This document shows positions 23,501 to 34,185 of a DNA stretch of 64,000 nucleotides, one piece after another (the first letter of the stretch is position 1; each line of letters opens with the position of its first letter). The notes under the pieces were generated by a model that saw only the letters and a program-made list of their open reading frames with translations, was not told the DNA's origin and made no database searches. A program made the translations under genes and the position numbers. This DNA comes from Aaosphaeria pasadenensis (taxonomy: Eukaryota > Ascomycota > Dothideomycetes > Pleosporales): contig JAKLMB010000025.1 of the NCBI GenBank assembly GCA_022813625.1, positions 186,001 through 250,000 on the forward strand, given 5' to 3'.

Positions 23501-25040
23501 TAACACATTTTTATGGAGGTGACTCTGTAGGCAGACTTGAGCATTTCAAATTGTTATTTTACGGGTAGGAAGATATATGTACCCTTTTCCCGAGTAGGAA
23601 CTATGCTCGTGATGTAGATGCCAGGAATTTAGATGTTTGATTGTATGCCATCCTCGTGGGCTTGTTACGGAAGAGAGTCTTTCCATGTGTAACGAGTGAC
23701 GAGATACACTATACCGAGACTCTGTAGTTCTGACAAGATAAAGCACAAAAGAAAGGACACTTCCAAAGGCAGCTCCAAGCAAGTGACTCTGTAGGCAGAG
23801 GGACTGGAATGTTGGAAAAGCTGCCTGTTGTAGGTAGCAAAATGTACCTAATGTATCTCTGTTCGTTAAAATTATGGTGTTGCCTGATCGTCTTATGAAC
23901 GTCCACGGAAAAAAGCGTTCCTTGTGTTATGACCAGGGCAGATCTCCGTATTCAATGATGTAAATTACTCATACGCCGAGGTAGGCAGTCTTGCAGGTAA
24001 CTGTGCTCGTATTGGAAGTTGTGGTTCGGCGTTACCTTAGAGAGTTGATGGGTGAGGAGTCTGGAAGGTATGTATCGGTGTTCGAAGATGACATACTGCT
24101 TATTTGAGCTATAAGCATTTAATAGTGCGCATATGCCGAGTAATCGGTGATTGGATGATGAAGGGTAGGTGTGAGGTGACCTAAAGATTGGCTTTGATGG
24201 TGACTATCTGACATTAGTTCTGTGGCAGGTATGGTTGTCGAGGAGATAGATCTCCTCAGTTCAACAATGGTGCTGTATGCTATGTGGTGAAAGAATGCCT
24301 TGTCCATATTGAGGATAGATGGCTTGTATGAACGGTTTGTGCACACAATTTTCAAAATGTGAGTGTACCAGTAGTGTAGGCAATGCCATGTATTGTGCCA
24401 GATGGTTATTCTGTTTGGTTGTCTAGCTATTGTCAGTACTGCTTTCGCTATATAGAGGGTAGACACGTAAAATTTTACACTTGCTAGAGCTTTCAGCATA
24501 TAAAAGGGATCATACGCATATCTACAACCTCTGATTTGCTGTACCCTATCATTCCTCAGCCTTTGTACCTCAATTGATAGACTATACCTTTTTGATCTTG
24601 TCAAAGATATGCGTCGTAGCATACAATCATCACATGCTACTTATAAGTTGTCGCTTCACCTACTTCTACTCAACATTTGAACTACCATATATAGCCGGTT
24701 GGAAGTAGTCTAAATCCTTCACACAATGGATGTTATGGAGCACGTTGTAACTTGATTGGCAGTCTGAAGGGCTTCAAACGCGAATGTGTAAGTGTGGGCA
24801 CCGAAAACTACCCAGGTTTGGCCAGCCCAACATGCCTACTCTCTCTGTGGGTCGATGCAGAGGACTGCATCTGCTTGAGGCCAGCCTGATTGCTCTTCTG
24901 CTAGCCAAAATGATTGTGTAGATTTTCTGCACGTACCCAGTCCCGACCTGATCGCTCTTCTATCAGCACGTCTGCCTGAATTGGGTCACTATCACTATCA
25001 CAATCACCATACACTACTCTTATTCACTCTGCTCTCAACT
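20500..25040. other. Gene desert with short repeats and degenerate element remnants
   Basis: About 4.5 kb. The left part has several copies of TACGGAGTA or its complement (20469, 20694, 21037, 21075, 21104, 21679 and a weaker one near 22672). The middle has CCATG and CATCGC microsatellites (22548-22570, 22690-22762). The right part is AT-richer, with direct repeats of GTGACTCTGTAGGCAGA at about 23519 and 23784. A minus-strand frame of 167 codons (24622-24119) has no domain and poor composition. A possible diverged terminal inverted repeat of the 37.4-kb element lies at about 24819-24850. I see no intact gene. Confidence 0.45.
22690..22762. repeat. CATCGC-type minisatellite
   Basis: Imperfect tandem hexanucleotides (CCATCG, CATCGC) over about 70 bp, next to CCATG pentamers (22548-22570) and CATCCATCCC repeats (22578-22612). 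They generate His/Arg/Ser-rich false frames on both strands. Confidence 0.75.
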
Positions 25041-25220
25041 CACACTACTCTTAAGCACACTCCTCTTACCCATACTCCTCTTACCCACACTCCTCTTACC
25101 CACACTCCTCTTACCCACACTCCTCTTACCCACACTACTATTCTATACACTACTATTCTATACACTACTCTTCCATACACTACTCTTCCGTACACTACTC
25201 TTCCGTACACTACTCTTCCA
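25041..25220 (+). repeat. 15-nt tandem repeat, 12 units, in the leader of the NACHT gene
   Basis: Twelve head-to-tail units of 15 nt. The first seven follow CACACTCCTCTTACC, then come variants CACTACTATTCTATA and CACTACTCTTCCRTA. The plus strand almost lacks G. The array ends 17 nt before the ATG at 25238, so it is promoter or 5' leader DNA. Although 15 is a multiple of three and one frame stays open as pentapeptides, no ATG begins that frame, so I do not call it coding. The unit order (homogeneous block, then graded variants) suggests expansion by slippage or unequal crossing-over. Confidence 0.9.
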
Positions 25221-25237
25221 TCAGCCAATGTTACAAG

Positions 25238-27220
25238 ATGGATCCCATCAAAATTACAACTAGCATCACTGCTATCCTCGCTGACTCGCAAACAGTTCTT
25301 GGGTACTTGAAAGACGTAAAAGATGCCCCAGAAGAACGCAAACGATGTACCGCTGAAATTATCAATCTCCGCTCACTGCTATTCAATCTAGGGGACCACG
25401 CTAAGTGGGTAGATATCACTCAACTAGGGTACACTGCTGTCCAGGCTCTCACAGTCAAGGACGGACCTCTCGACCAGTTCAAACAAGCGCTCGAAATGAT
25501 GCAAACCAAGATGACCGACGGGGACCGAACAGGGAGGGAAGGTGACGCGCTGGTATGGAAATTCGAGAAAGAAGATATTGTGAGTATTTTCTCTAAAATG
25601 GAGCGTTTGAAGTCGCTGTTGCAGATCGCGTTACCAGAGGCCAATTTGTAGGCTTCTACTACTACTGCCGGTTGCATCGCTAATATAAGTCAGCAAACTT
25701 TTGAAAAGCATCACAAGTGACATCGAATCTGTTCGGGACAATACGGGGGATATTCGGGCCAATCTGGAGAAGATACTGCAATACCAGGAGTACTATAAGC
25801 ACCGTCGACTGGTGGAATGGATATCCCCCTCAAAATATCCAAGTCAACACGGGGACATCATAAAGCGCAGAGTAAAAGGAACAGGCCAGTGGTTTTTGGA
25901 CGCACCTGAGACGGTAAAATGGCTCACCGAAGCCAATGGAACCCTCTTCTGCCCGGGAATCCCGGGAGCAGGCAAGACTATGATAGCCGCTATCGTGATT
26001 GACCACCTACAGAGATCTACGAGGCACAACTTGGGTGGTTTGGCTTATGTGTTCTGCAACTATAAATGCCGAAAGGAGAACCATGCTCAAATCATGCTGG
26101 CGGCCATTCTACAGCAACTAGTATATGCTCGTCCATCGGCTGCAGAACCTGTAGAACAACTACGCAAGCGGTGTAGGGGAACCCTACCGTTAGCTCACGA
26201 AATCTACAGCGTTCTTCCGGGTGTGCTCGACCATTACTCTACGACCTATATAGTAATTGACGCCCTGGACGAATGTCTGGAGCATGCCCGCGATACTCGT
26301 GCATTCGTTGCCAAACTCCAAGCCCTACAAGCTGGTCGAGATCTTCGCCTATGGTTACCTCGCGGTCCATACCATGGATTGAAGACTTATTTGGCGAAGC
26401 GACGAAGTTGGTGATTCAGGCCAGCGAAGAAGACGTGAAGCGCTACGTTAGGGATCGATTGCCCTATTGCATTAAATACATTGAACGCAGTGAAGAGCTG
26501 CAAGTCATGGCTCAAGCAAAGATCGTGGAGGCGGCAGACGGAATGTATGTCTCTTGTTCGATTTTAATGAGCTAGCTAGGCTAACTTACTGCTAGGTTCC
26601 TCCTTGCTCGACTGCATGCAGATTCACTGTCAGAGATGATCTCGGAGTTAGAGGTCGTGGAGTATCTTGAGGAGCTTCACAATGACCCAACCGCAATCTA
26701 TACTGCATACAAAGATACCATGGCTCGAATCGGAGGGCAACTGAATGATGACCGAAAATGGGCCAAGAACGTTATAGCATGGATCACCTTCGCCAAAAGA
26801 CCGCTTACCACAGCTGAAATTTGCTGTGTTCTAGCAATAGACCCTGAGCACGGAGGGATTGATCTGGAAGGCATATGCTACATTGAAGACGTGTTATCTA
26901 CGTGTGCCGGTTTCGTCGTTCTTGATCGGGAGACTTCTGTCGTCCGTCTCGCACACCACACTGCACAGAGTTATTTCGAACGGATCATGGATGCATGGAA
27001 CCCACCAGACCGGCAGCAGATTGCTACTGCATGCGTGACCTATCTGTCCTTGAAAGAGTTATCTTGGGAAGCGAATGGGGGGGAGGCAATCGTCAAAATG
27101 CTGCTTGACGCCAGCAAGATAGAAGTTGACTCAAAAGATGGTGAGTCGTGGGCTACAGAGCGGGACTACAATATGATAGCAGAACTGCTTCAGTCCTATC
27201 AGGTTGCGTACGGAAAGTAG
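25238..27220 (+). pseudogene. NACHT-domain STAND (NLR-like) gene, frameshifted and missing its repeat domain
   Basis: Three exons (25238-25647, 25694-26544, 26596-27220) are recognisable. The N-terminus (MDPIKITTSITAILAD..., VKDAPEERKR) matches the fungal STAND N-terminal domain (HeLo-like/PF17111 type). The NACHT NTPase follows, with Walker A GIPGAGKT at about residues 225-232 and Walker B YIVIDALDEC at about 322-331. Then come the winged-helix-like part (VIAWITFAKRPLTTAEICCVL) and VVRLAHHTAQSYFE. Such proteins act in non-self recognition and programmed cell death. At 26350/26351 one base is missing: AGRDLRL must change frame to reach MVTSRSIPWIE, and the summed exons are 1886 nt, one short of a codon multiple. 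As read, translation stops at 26414 after about 376 residues. The end keeps only a stub like an ankyrin unit (LLDASKIEVDSKDGES). A sequencing error cannot be excluded for the single base. Confidence 0.85.
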
Positions 27221-28311
27221 CCACGTCAAGCTAGCCGCCTGCTAGCTTCATGTATTTTCTGTGCCCGAATTAGCTATGTAGGAATATACAGAAATCATTC
27301 AAGAGTAGTGAAAAACCTTACAAATGAGTATTTTTGACAGAGGACTGCTACCGGTTGACACCCAAAAAGCTCTGCCAATGTTTGAGCATGTGTAGACAGT
27401 TGTTGGCACAGATTATTACGAGGTGGATAGCCCGACGTGACGGCAAAATACCCCCTGTGCCTTGATTATCTGGTGTAATCTAAGAATCTTTGAAATTCAA
27501 GAGCGGTACGGCAGCTTTCCTTCGTTTTTCGTATAGACACCTCTGTAGTAGGGGCTATCACAGGCACGACCCGCAATCGGTGGATAGATAGTATAAGTAG
27601 ATGTTTCTCTCTATCGATAGGCCTCGGGGGTTAGGGGGATGATGCCTCAATCTCTCTCGGCAACCCTGATTGATCTATCAATGCCCTGCCTATTGCCTTT
27701 CCCCATACACGTGATCCCCGAATAGCCTCATCTAACCTGCTATACCACAATATAGTTATCGAAAATCACCCATTGTCTATATGAACTGTGCAAAGATTCA
27801 CCAGTATTGAGTACATATGTAGAGTGGCAGCTGAAACGGTCATTCTTCAGCCACGGAGGGTTGTTCATGCGAACCAGTATTGTCTATCTGCGCCACAGTG
27901 ACTGTCCATCTGCCTCGTACCCTCCGGATCAGCTTTCGATCAGATCTGGTGCTGAATGGTTAATAGAGTAAGTAATCTTCAAACAACTGACAAGTAGTTG
28001 ATAAGTAACTGTTCCATTCACCTCTACTCATCTCTCTGAAACTCGCGAGGAACTGCCTCATTCTCTTACGCAAGAACGAATAATATGCAAGCACTTTTCC
28101 TTTTCCTATCCAATGTCATACCAAGGTAGGAACTTTGCTCAACAGCTCCGGAAAATACCCAAGACAAGTCAATTTTACAATCTGTCGTCACCTGTCTGCC
28201 TCCATGGCGTCTGTCTCAATCTTTGCCAAACATCATGTCTCACACTGGATCCTCCCTTCTCCCACTACCAGAGCTCTCCTGTCCAACCCCGCTATCGCTA
28301 TCTGTCTCCCT
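27221..28311. other. Intergenic region downstream of the NACHT pseudogene
   Basis: About 1.1 kb, with no supported gene. The motif GCCCGACGTG at about 27430, within GGTGGATAGCCCGACGTGACG, resembles part of the terminal inverted repeat of the 37.4-kb element. No second arm is evident. The rest is unremarkable. Confidence 0.4.
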
Positions 28312-28772
28312 CTATTTATGTTTCATATCCTTCTTCATTTCCTTCTTCATCCCTTCAAGATGACCACTCTTCATACCCTTCATATCACTCGCCCCACCAC
28401 TAGCATCAGACAGCGTCCTATGATGTTCTAAAACCACATACGTCAACATGAATTCACCAGACCTTGCCTGGTTCCTTCATCCCACTCACCTTTGACAGGG
28501 CTGTCTAGCGGCGCAATGTGCGTGTGATCCATGTCGTTGTCCTCGCCGCACACGCCGTGGTCCGTATGCGCGAAGTGCGTCTTCGTTGGCGAGGCGAGAG
28601 GGTCGATCTTCGCGCCGGATATCATGGCGTCGTAGTCTGCTTCGCTGTTTTGGTTGTTTTGTTAGTTGTCGAGGGTGTGATGTTGAAGGGTGTTGATAGC
28701 TAATATCACATTGAAAGAAGGCGGGTAGCCGGCACATAAAGGGGAAAGCAGAGGTAAGGTTCACCTTGACAT
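28312..28772 (-). CDS. Small Met/Lys/His-rich protein of unknown function
   Basis: Three exons (28772-28765, 28644-28490, 28427-28312) give a 92-residue protein. The first exon is only 8 nt (ATGTCAAG), followed by a 120-nt intron GTGAAC...AACAG. The second intron is GTGAGT...TTTTAG. The N-terminal half is acidic and aspartate/histidine-rich (SEADYDAMISGAKIDPL, HFAHTDHGVCGEDNDMDHTHIAPL). The C-terminal tail is a repetitive Met-Lys stretch (MKGMKSGHLEGMKKEMKKD, then MKHK) that could form an amphipathic helix. All phases fit and both introns have consensus ends, which is why I believe it despite its size. I do not recognise a family. It is cytosolic by appearance, with no signal peptide or membrane segment. 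It diverges from the PheRS alpha gene. Confidence 0.6.
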
Positions 28773-29558
28773 TGTGAGGTTTTATATCTTGAGGAATAGT
28801 ACTGGTTATTGTCCCGTTTAGTGTTTATAATTTCGAAGAAGTGTTTTATGTTTCTTGGGAGGAAAAGGAGATGGGATGAGAGGGGATTCCGCCGGTATCA
28901 GCGGCACGCTTTATGGGGAATGGAGATGGTGATGGACCCTGGCGGTAGATGACATCGTTTCCCGTCGATGAAAGGCGGGGTTCCAGCGACTGATCGATGA
29001 GCTCAACAGGATCGTTTGAGAGGGGCTCGTGACGGATTATAGAGGGAAAGGTCTCGACCGTGTGTTTCGTAGTCGTCCTTTTCGATGTCCAACGTCTAGG
29101 AAAGCATGCTTTAGTGAGGTGCTCTCTCGATCTAAGGAGAATCGATTGCAGTCTTGTTGCCGCTGAGATTTCGACATGGATCTCTGCCAGTAAAATTGAG
29201 GATATGAATGAGTTGTAGATTAAGCACAAAACCATCACCATATTACTTCTATATATCAAAGTAGACGTCCCAATCTGGCATCCCATTCACCATCCGGAGC
29301 ATCTGACCAATCAGATCGCACGAACCCCCACCAAGGTCCGACCTTCGCACATCTAACCACCAACCACCGCCCACCGTGGGGTAAATTTGCCAAGGCCGCA
29401 TTCCGAATTTCGACTCATCATCAGAAGAACATTGCCGCCAAAGCGAACAGCGCCCTCCAAATTCCGCGACGTCGATTCAAACCCTCCCAAACCCAACTCC
29501 CACCTCAATTCGAAAAACGAGATTAGAAAAATCACAAAAGGCCCTGTATCCTGTAAAC
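28773..29558. other. Divergent intergenic region before PheRS alpha
   Basis: About 790 bp. A minus-strand ATG frame of 146 codons (29286-28846) covers much of it and ends in a polar Ser/Pro-rich stretch. However, two other frames are open over the same bases, so coding status is undecided. The region directly before 29559 is C/A-rich, typical of a strongly expressed gene's leader. Confidence 0.35.
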
Positions 29559-31835
29559 ATGTCAGGCGGAACCCGGGGCGCCGTCCCCCTCCCCACCAAA
29601 AACGCAACGGCGCAAGACATCCTGGATCTTCTGTTCGCGAGGTCGCCCCTCAAGTCCGCCGAAGACTTTCCCTCCGTGCCTCAGCCGGAGATCAAGGCTG
29701 CGCTCGACAGGCTCGCCAGCAGGTCCATGGTCGAGTACGAGGCCATCGACTCCGAGCAGGCGACCCTTACACCAGAGGCCGAGACCATCGTGCAGGAGGG
29801 TAGTCACGAGTATAAGGTCTGGAGCGCAGTAAAGAAGGCAGAGAGAATCTCGATTAAGGAGCTTCCTGTAGGTCCTTTTTTTCTCTGTTTTTTGAATGTG
29901 GATGTTGCTTGTCGATTTCGATGTAGATGCTTAATTCTTTTGGATTTATTTCTATGCGGATGTGGCTTGGAGGGAATTAAATGCTACAGACAGAGAAGAA
30001 GCGAACAGAAAAGCTGATTGGAGTGTTTAGAGTCTCGTTGGTGCGGATTCCGCAAGGGTCGGCTCGGGCAATGCGTTCAAGAACAAATGGATCAAGAAGG
30101 ATGGCGACTCGTTGGTGCTCGTCGCAGTAGAAGTGAAAGACGAGACTCGCGACAGGCTGAAGGAGGTCCAAGATACGAAGACACTCTCCGATGCGAAGCT
30201 TCTCAACGACTACAAGAAGCGGAAATTGGTCATTGTCTCAAAGGTTATCAGCTACTTGATCAACAAGGGCCCTAAGTATGCGAGGGAGATCCCCGTCGAG
30301 GTCACGGATCTGACAGCGGAGATGATCGCGAGTGGAGAGTGGGAGAAGGCGAACTTCAAGGGTTATAATTTCGCTGCGCTAGGTGCTCCGCAGAATGCTG
30401 GCTCTCTACATGTGAGTGTGAACGTTGAGGTGGATTATCTTTGCGCTGATGAAATGGTAGCCTTTGAACAAAGTGCGCACTGAGTTCCGCACACTTTGTA
30501 AGTTCAATTACATGAGAGCATGACTGGACAGTACTGATTGGGGCTTTCAGTCTTCAACCTAGGTTTCACAGAGATGCCTACAGGCCACTTTGTCGAGAGG
30601 TAGGGGCTTCGTTTCTGGATATCGTAAACGGTAAACGGTACTAATTTATCGCCAATAGCGCTTTCTGGAACTTCGAGGCCTTATATGTCCCCCAGCAACA
30701 TCCTGCCCGTGACGCGCAAGATACCTTCTTCATCAGCTACCCTCCGAAATCCGACAAGCCACGCGCAGATCCCTACACAGACAACACTTTGGAGGACACC
30801 GAGGCAGGTGCCCGAAGGCTTTACGCTGCCATTGAAAAGAGAAAGAGGGTGCCGAGAGACTACGAAGCATACTGGGAGAACATCAAGGCAGTTCACGAGA
30901 ACGGTGGCGATTTTGGCTCTATTGGATACAGGTACTCTTGGTCGGAAGACGAAGCGCTTCGTCTTGTCCTGAGAACACACACAACGGCCGTCTCGACAGC
31001 CGTTTTGCACCGCCTTGCAGAAGACCCTCGGCCTGCCCGGTACTTCTCGATCGATCGTGTTTTCCGTAAGTCTATCCTCTATGTTGGCTGCGTCAAGTCT
31101 GCATCTGTCCTCAATTGGAGGTAGGATGCATAAGCAGAAGAGTTGTCGCTCCTGAGTCGATTCTGAACTTGTCGCTGACCAAGATCACCACAGGTAACGA
31201 GACAGTCGATGCAACCCATTTGGCCGAATTCCACCAAGTCGAAGGTGTTATCGTATGTTCCCCTAAACCCCCGTTCTTTCCAAATCCGTTGAATCGTATT
31301 GACAAAGTTAGGCTGACTTCGGCCTGACATTGGGTGGCCTCATGCGCTTCCTCGAGGACTGTACGTTCATTCTCCTCCCCGCCTCTAAATAAACGCAACT
31401 AATTCCATAACCAGTCTTCTCCAAAATGGGTATCGACGGCCTCCGCTTCAAGCCCGCATACAACCCATGTAAGAGCAGTCAGCGCCACCAATGCTAAAAC
31501 ACAACTAACTCTACTTCAGACACCGAGCCTTCTATGGAGATCTTCGGCTACCATACTGGCCTAGGTAAATGGGTCGAGATCGGAAACTCAGGCATGTTCC
31601 GACCCGAAATGCTCGGTATGCGCATCCTCTCCCTCTTCCACACCACCATCTTCTAACAAACCCCGTAGAACCAATGGGTCTTCCCCGCGACATGCGCGTA
31701 TACGGCTTTGGCCTCTCGCTAGAGCGCCCCACCATGATCAAGTACGGCGTAAGCAACATCCGTGAGCTACTTGGACACAAGGTCGACCTCGGATTCATCC
31801 AGAGCAACCCAGCCGTCCGGCTAGATAAGAATTAA
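29559..31835 (+). CDS. FRS2: Phenylalanine-tRNA ligase alpha subunit, cytosolic
   Basis: Ten exons (29559-29867, 30031-30411, 30461-30497, 30551-30599, 30659-31065, 31194-31252, 31312-31360, 31415-31468, 31520-31615, 31669-31835) sum exactly to 535 residues. The enzyme, as an alpha2beta2 tetramer, charges tRNA-Phe for cytosolic translation. The N-terminal third holds the winged-helix DNA-binding-like repeats (SAEDFPSVPQPEIKAALDRLASR..., EYKVWSAVKKAERISIKEL). The class II catalytic core has motif 2 around ARYFSIDRVFRNETVDATHLAEFHQVEG. Motif 3 is in GFGLSLERPTMIKYGVSNIREL, and the Phe pocket in FRPEMLEPMGLP. Some exons are very short (37-59 nt). The gene is convergent with the Tim17-family gene. 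Confidence 0.97.
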
Positions 31836-32867
31836 ACAACTAAAGAAAGTGCGTCAGCCTTTCTTGCAAAAAATGGAGGAGGGAGAGAATGAGGAGAAAA
31901 AAGAGAAGTGAAAAGAAACGAGAGAAGGGAGGTTTCGAACGACGTTTCGAAGTCACGTCCATGCTCATGTGTGTGCGTGTAAATATTTCTGCTTGAGGTT
32001 GGGAGGGAGGAAGGGAAGAGTTCCCTGTATGACGACACCGATACCGAAATTAGATGTCGATTTGATTAGAAATTATGTCAAAACTCTTTTTCAAAGTCCT
32101 ATCCTCGATACGGGCAGGCAATTAGTGGTCGGTTGATGGTGAGTAAGATATATCCCTCTGTCAGAAAAGACAAGAATAGGGCACGAACATGAAAACCAAA
32201 AAAGAAAAATAGAATCAATGTTTCCTTACAAGAATGAAGACTGAGAATTGTGAATGACACGGTCTGTACGGTCTGGACGCGATTTTTTCCCTTGATCTTG
32301 CAATAGTAAGCATTTTTGCCTGATTGCCCTAAGTCTTGACAAACTATTGTGCGAAACTATGTAAGGTCGAACTCTGTATCTCTTTTCCCGTTCCAACGTT
32401 CGTTCAGACGATTGATGCTTCCCCTCAGTTCCGTACCGTCGTCCGCGACTGGAGGGGTGAGGGAAAACCGAGGATACATGTTGAGTCAGAGGGACAATCG
32501 TATGCATGCATATCCCGGCACTGTTGTTGATGTGTTCAGTGTTGCTGCGGTGTCGCTTTGACTCCGTGTGAGTCAAGGCTACTTGAGCTGTTGAATCTCC
32601 ATTTGCGGGATGGGATACCGGGCGTATGCCACCACGCTCGTGGGGTCTTGTTGCGCGCACTCTAACGTTCGAGGTACTGTTCCCATAGCCAGGAAGCAAT
32701 CTCTTAGCGGCGTTTTCCCAGTGATGCTTTGATTCTGGTGTCTGTGGCTCATCCATCCTACAATAGTGAAGAAAGTGGTCGTCCTCACTTCTCCCCTCAG
32801 GTGTGCATTCTCAGCGGCTGGAGAGTGAAGTTCATCTCACTTCCTTCTCCCACGACGGACCTAGCGT
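31836..32867. other. Intergenic region between convergent genes
   Basis: Holds the 3' ends of PheRS alpha and of the Tim17-family gene. The first part (31850-31930) is purine-rich. The weak ORF at 32226-32756 is listed separately. Nothing else is supported. Confidence 0.4.
32226..32756 (-). CDS. Possible 176-residue hypothetical protein
   Basis: An uninterrupted ATG frame. It begins hydrophilic and even in composition (MDEPQTPESKHHWENAAKRL) and is Arg/His/Ser-rich throughout. It has no membrane segment and no domain I recognise. It starts 112 bp after the stop of the Tim17-family gene on the same strand, which is close but possible in fungi. It may instead be that gene's 3' untranslated region. 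RNA evidence or conservation would settle it. Confidence 0.25.
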   Translation of the reverse strand: MDEPQTPESKHHWENAAKRLLPGYGNSTSNVRVRATRPHERGGIRPVSHPANGDSTAQVALTHTESKRHRSNTEHINNSAGICMHTIVPLTQHVSSVFPHPSSRGRRYGTEGKHQSSERTLEREKRYRVRPYIVSHNSLSRLRAIRQKCLLLQDQGKKSRPDRTDRVIHNSQSSFL

Positions 32868-33590
32868 TCAAGCACCCTTCGCCTCAGCCTCTCCGCCATC
32901 TTGACCCTCCTCCGTACCCTTCCCTGCGACCTCACCAACCCACCCCACGCTCCTTCCCCTCAAATACGTCAGCCCATCCTGCCCCAATCCGAACGCCAAC
33001 CCGACCGCCAGCCCAAGCCTGATCGTCCTCGCAGCCGTGACCATGGGGAACGCATTCCAAGCGCTCCAAATGCCGCCGGTGACCATCCCCGCAATCCCAC
33101 TGCTCACAAAGTCTCTGCTCCTCTCCACCGCGCCGCCCATGTCCCGCATATCCAACTCATCCACACCCTCCATTTCCGCCACCGTCCTACCCGCCTTCCA
33201 CGTCCCGCGGAACACGTCGATCGATTCCTCGAGCACGAAGAATATCGACGTCCACGCCGCGAGGTACCCGCCCTTGCGCACCCCGACTACGATGCCCTCC
33301 TTTGCTTTGTAGTAGTTCTTCGACTTGTGGTATAAGTACCAACCCGGTTGGGAGATGGGAAGCCGGTGCGCATTCTCGGCTCGGAAGCGGAGTGAGGCCA
33401 GGTGGCCCGCGTGCGAGGTCCCGAGGGTAAAGCCGCATAGGAAGGATGAAGAAAGTGCGAGGAGAAGTCGTCTGTCGAAAGGCATTCCTAGCCGTTCGGG
33501 GGAGCTGCGGTATAGTAATTCTGCTGGGGATGTCGGAGAGGAGGACGGTGACGAGGATACAGCCTCAGTTGCGGCTTCGAGATCGGCCAT
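32868..33590 (-). CDS. Tim17/Tim22/Tim23-family membrane protein (TIMMDC1-like)
   Basis: A single-exon gene of 240 residues. After a Ser/Pro-rich N-terminus come four hydrophobic, glycine-rich helices, as in the Tim17 family: RLLLALSSSFLCGFTLGTSHAG, GGYLAAWTSIFFVLEE, SSGIAGMVTGGIWSAW and AARTIRLGLAVGLAFGLGQD. The GXXXG-like spacing in SSGIAGMVTGGIWS is characteristic. A mitochondrial inner-membrane location is expected. The human relative TIMMDC1 is a complex I assembly factor; that this protein does the same is inference. It is divergent from the gene at 34186. Confidence 0.8.
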   Translation of the reverse strand: MADLEAATEAVSSSPSSSPTSPAELLYRSSPERLGMPFDRRLLLALSSSFLCGFTLGTSHAGHLASLRFRAENAHRLPISQPGWYLYHKSKNYYKAKEGIVVGVRKGGYLAAWTSIFFVLEESIDVFRGTWKAGRTVAEMEGVDELDMRDMGGAVERSRDFVSSGIAGMVTGGIWSAWNAFPMVTAARTIRLGLAVGLAFGLGQDGLTYLRGRSVGWVGEVAGKGTEEGQDGGEAEAKGA

Positions 33591-34185
33591 GGTGGAATAT
33601 CGAGTGGTGTCGTCGTAGTTGTCGAAATATGTGAAGATCCTTTGAGGAAGTGCGGAGGTGGTGCGGAGGTCGTTAACGGTGCAGGACTGTGGTCGTAGGC
33701 CAAACTAATCAATTGGCAATTGTATGACAGTGAAGGATATTATCTGGAACGCCTGACATGCGTTTCTTTTGCGCAGCGGAAGAGACAAGCGGCTACTGTT
33801 GGAAGTATCGGTGGAGTGAGGTTAACTATGGAAGCTCGAACATGGACGTTTTGATGCCAAGGCTTCTGTGCAGGGATCATTGCCCTAATCCAATGCATCG
33901 CGACTACATCACCCCGCTGCCTTGCACCAGCACTAGGATCTGGATAACTTCGCGTTGTTTCTCTCAATGTGATCATGACCCTACGATGATGCGATTTTTA
34001 CCATAATTACCAACAAGAAGAAGTCTTTTCAAGACGCCCATAGTTCCCAGAAAACCAGGAACAGCTATAACTACAACGCGTTTTCGAGCATCCTCGCGAT
34101 CAACAGCTGGGTAGGTACTCACTCCCCCAATTGATTGCTTTCTTGAGCTTATGACCGAACCGCCCAAGTCGCCCGACAGAAAACA
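33591..34185. other. Divergent intergenic region
   Basis: 595 bp between the Tim17-family gene (-) and the acidic unknown protein (+). No repeat or ORF of note. Confidence 0.4.

Noticed and set aside
24119..24622. 167-codon minus-strand frame in the gene desert
   Set aside because: It starts at ATG but is rich in Ile, Tyr, His and Arg from AT-rich DNA, shows no domain, and no intron would link it to other frames. It may be a relic, not a gene.
24981..25310. 109-codon frame with TPLTH/TTLPY pentapeptide repeats
   Set aside because: The periodic peptide is just the 15-nt tandem DNA repeat read in frame. The frame begins at a TTG, not an ATG, and it runs into the real start of the NACHT gene in another frame.
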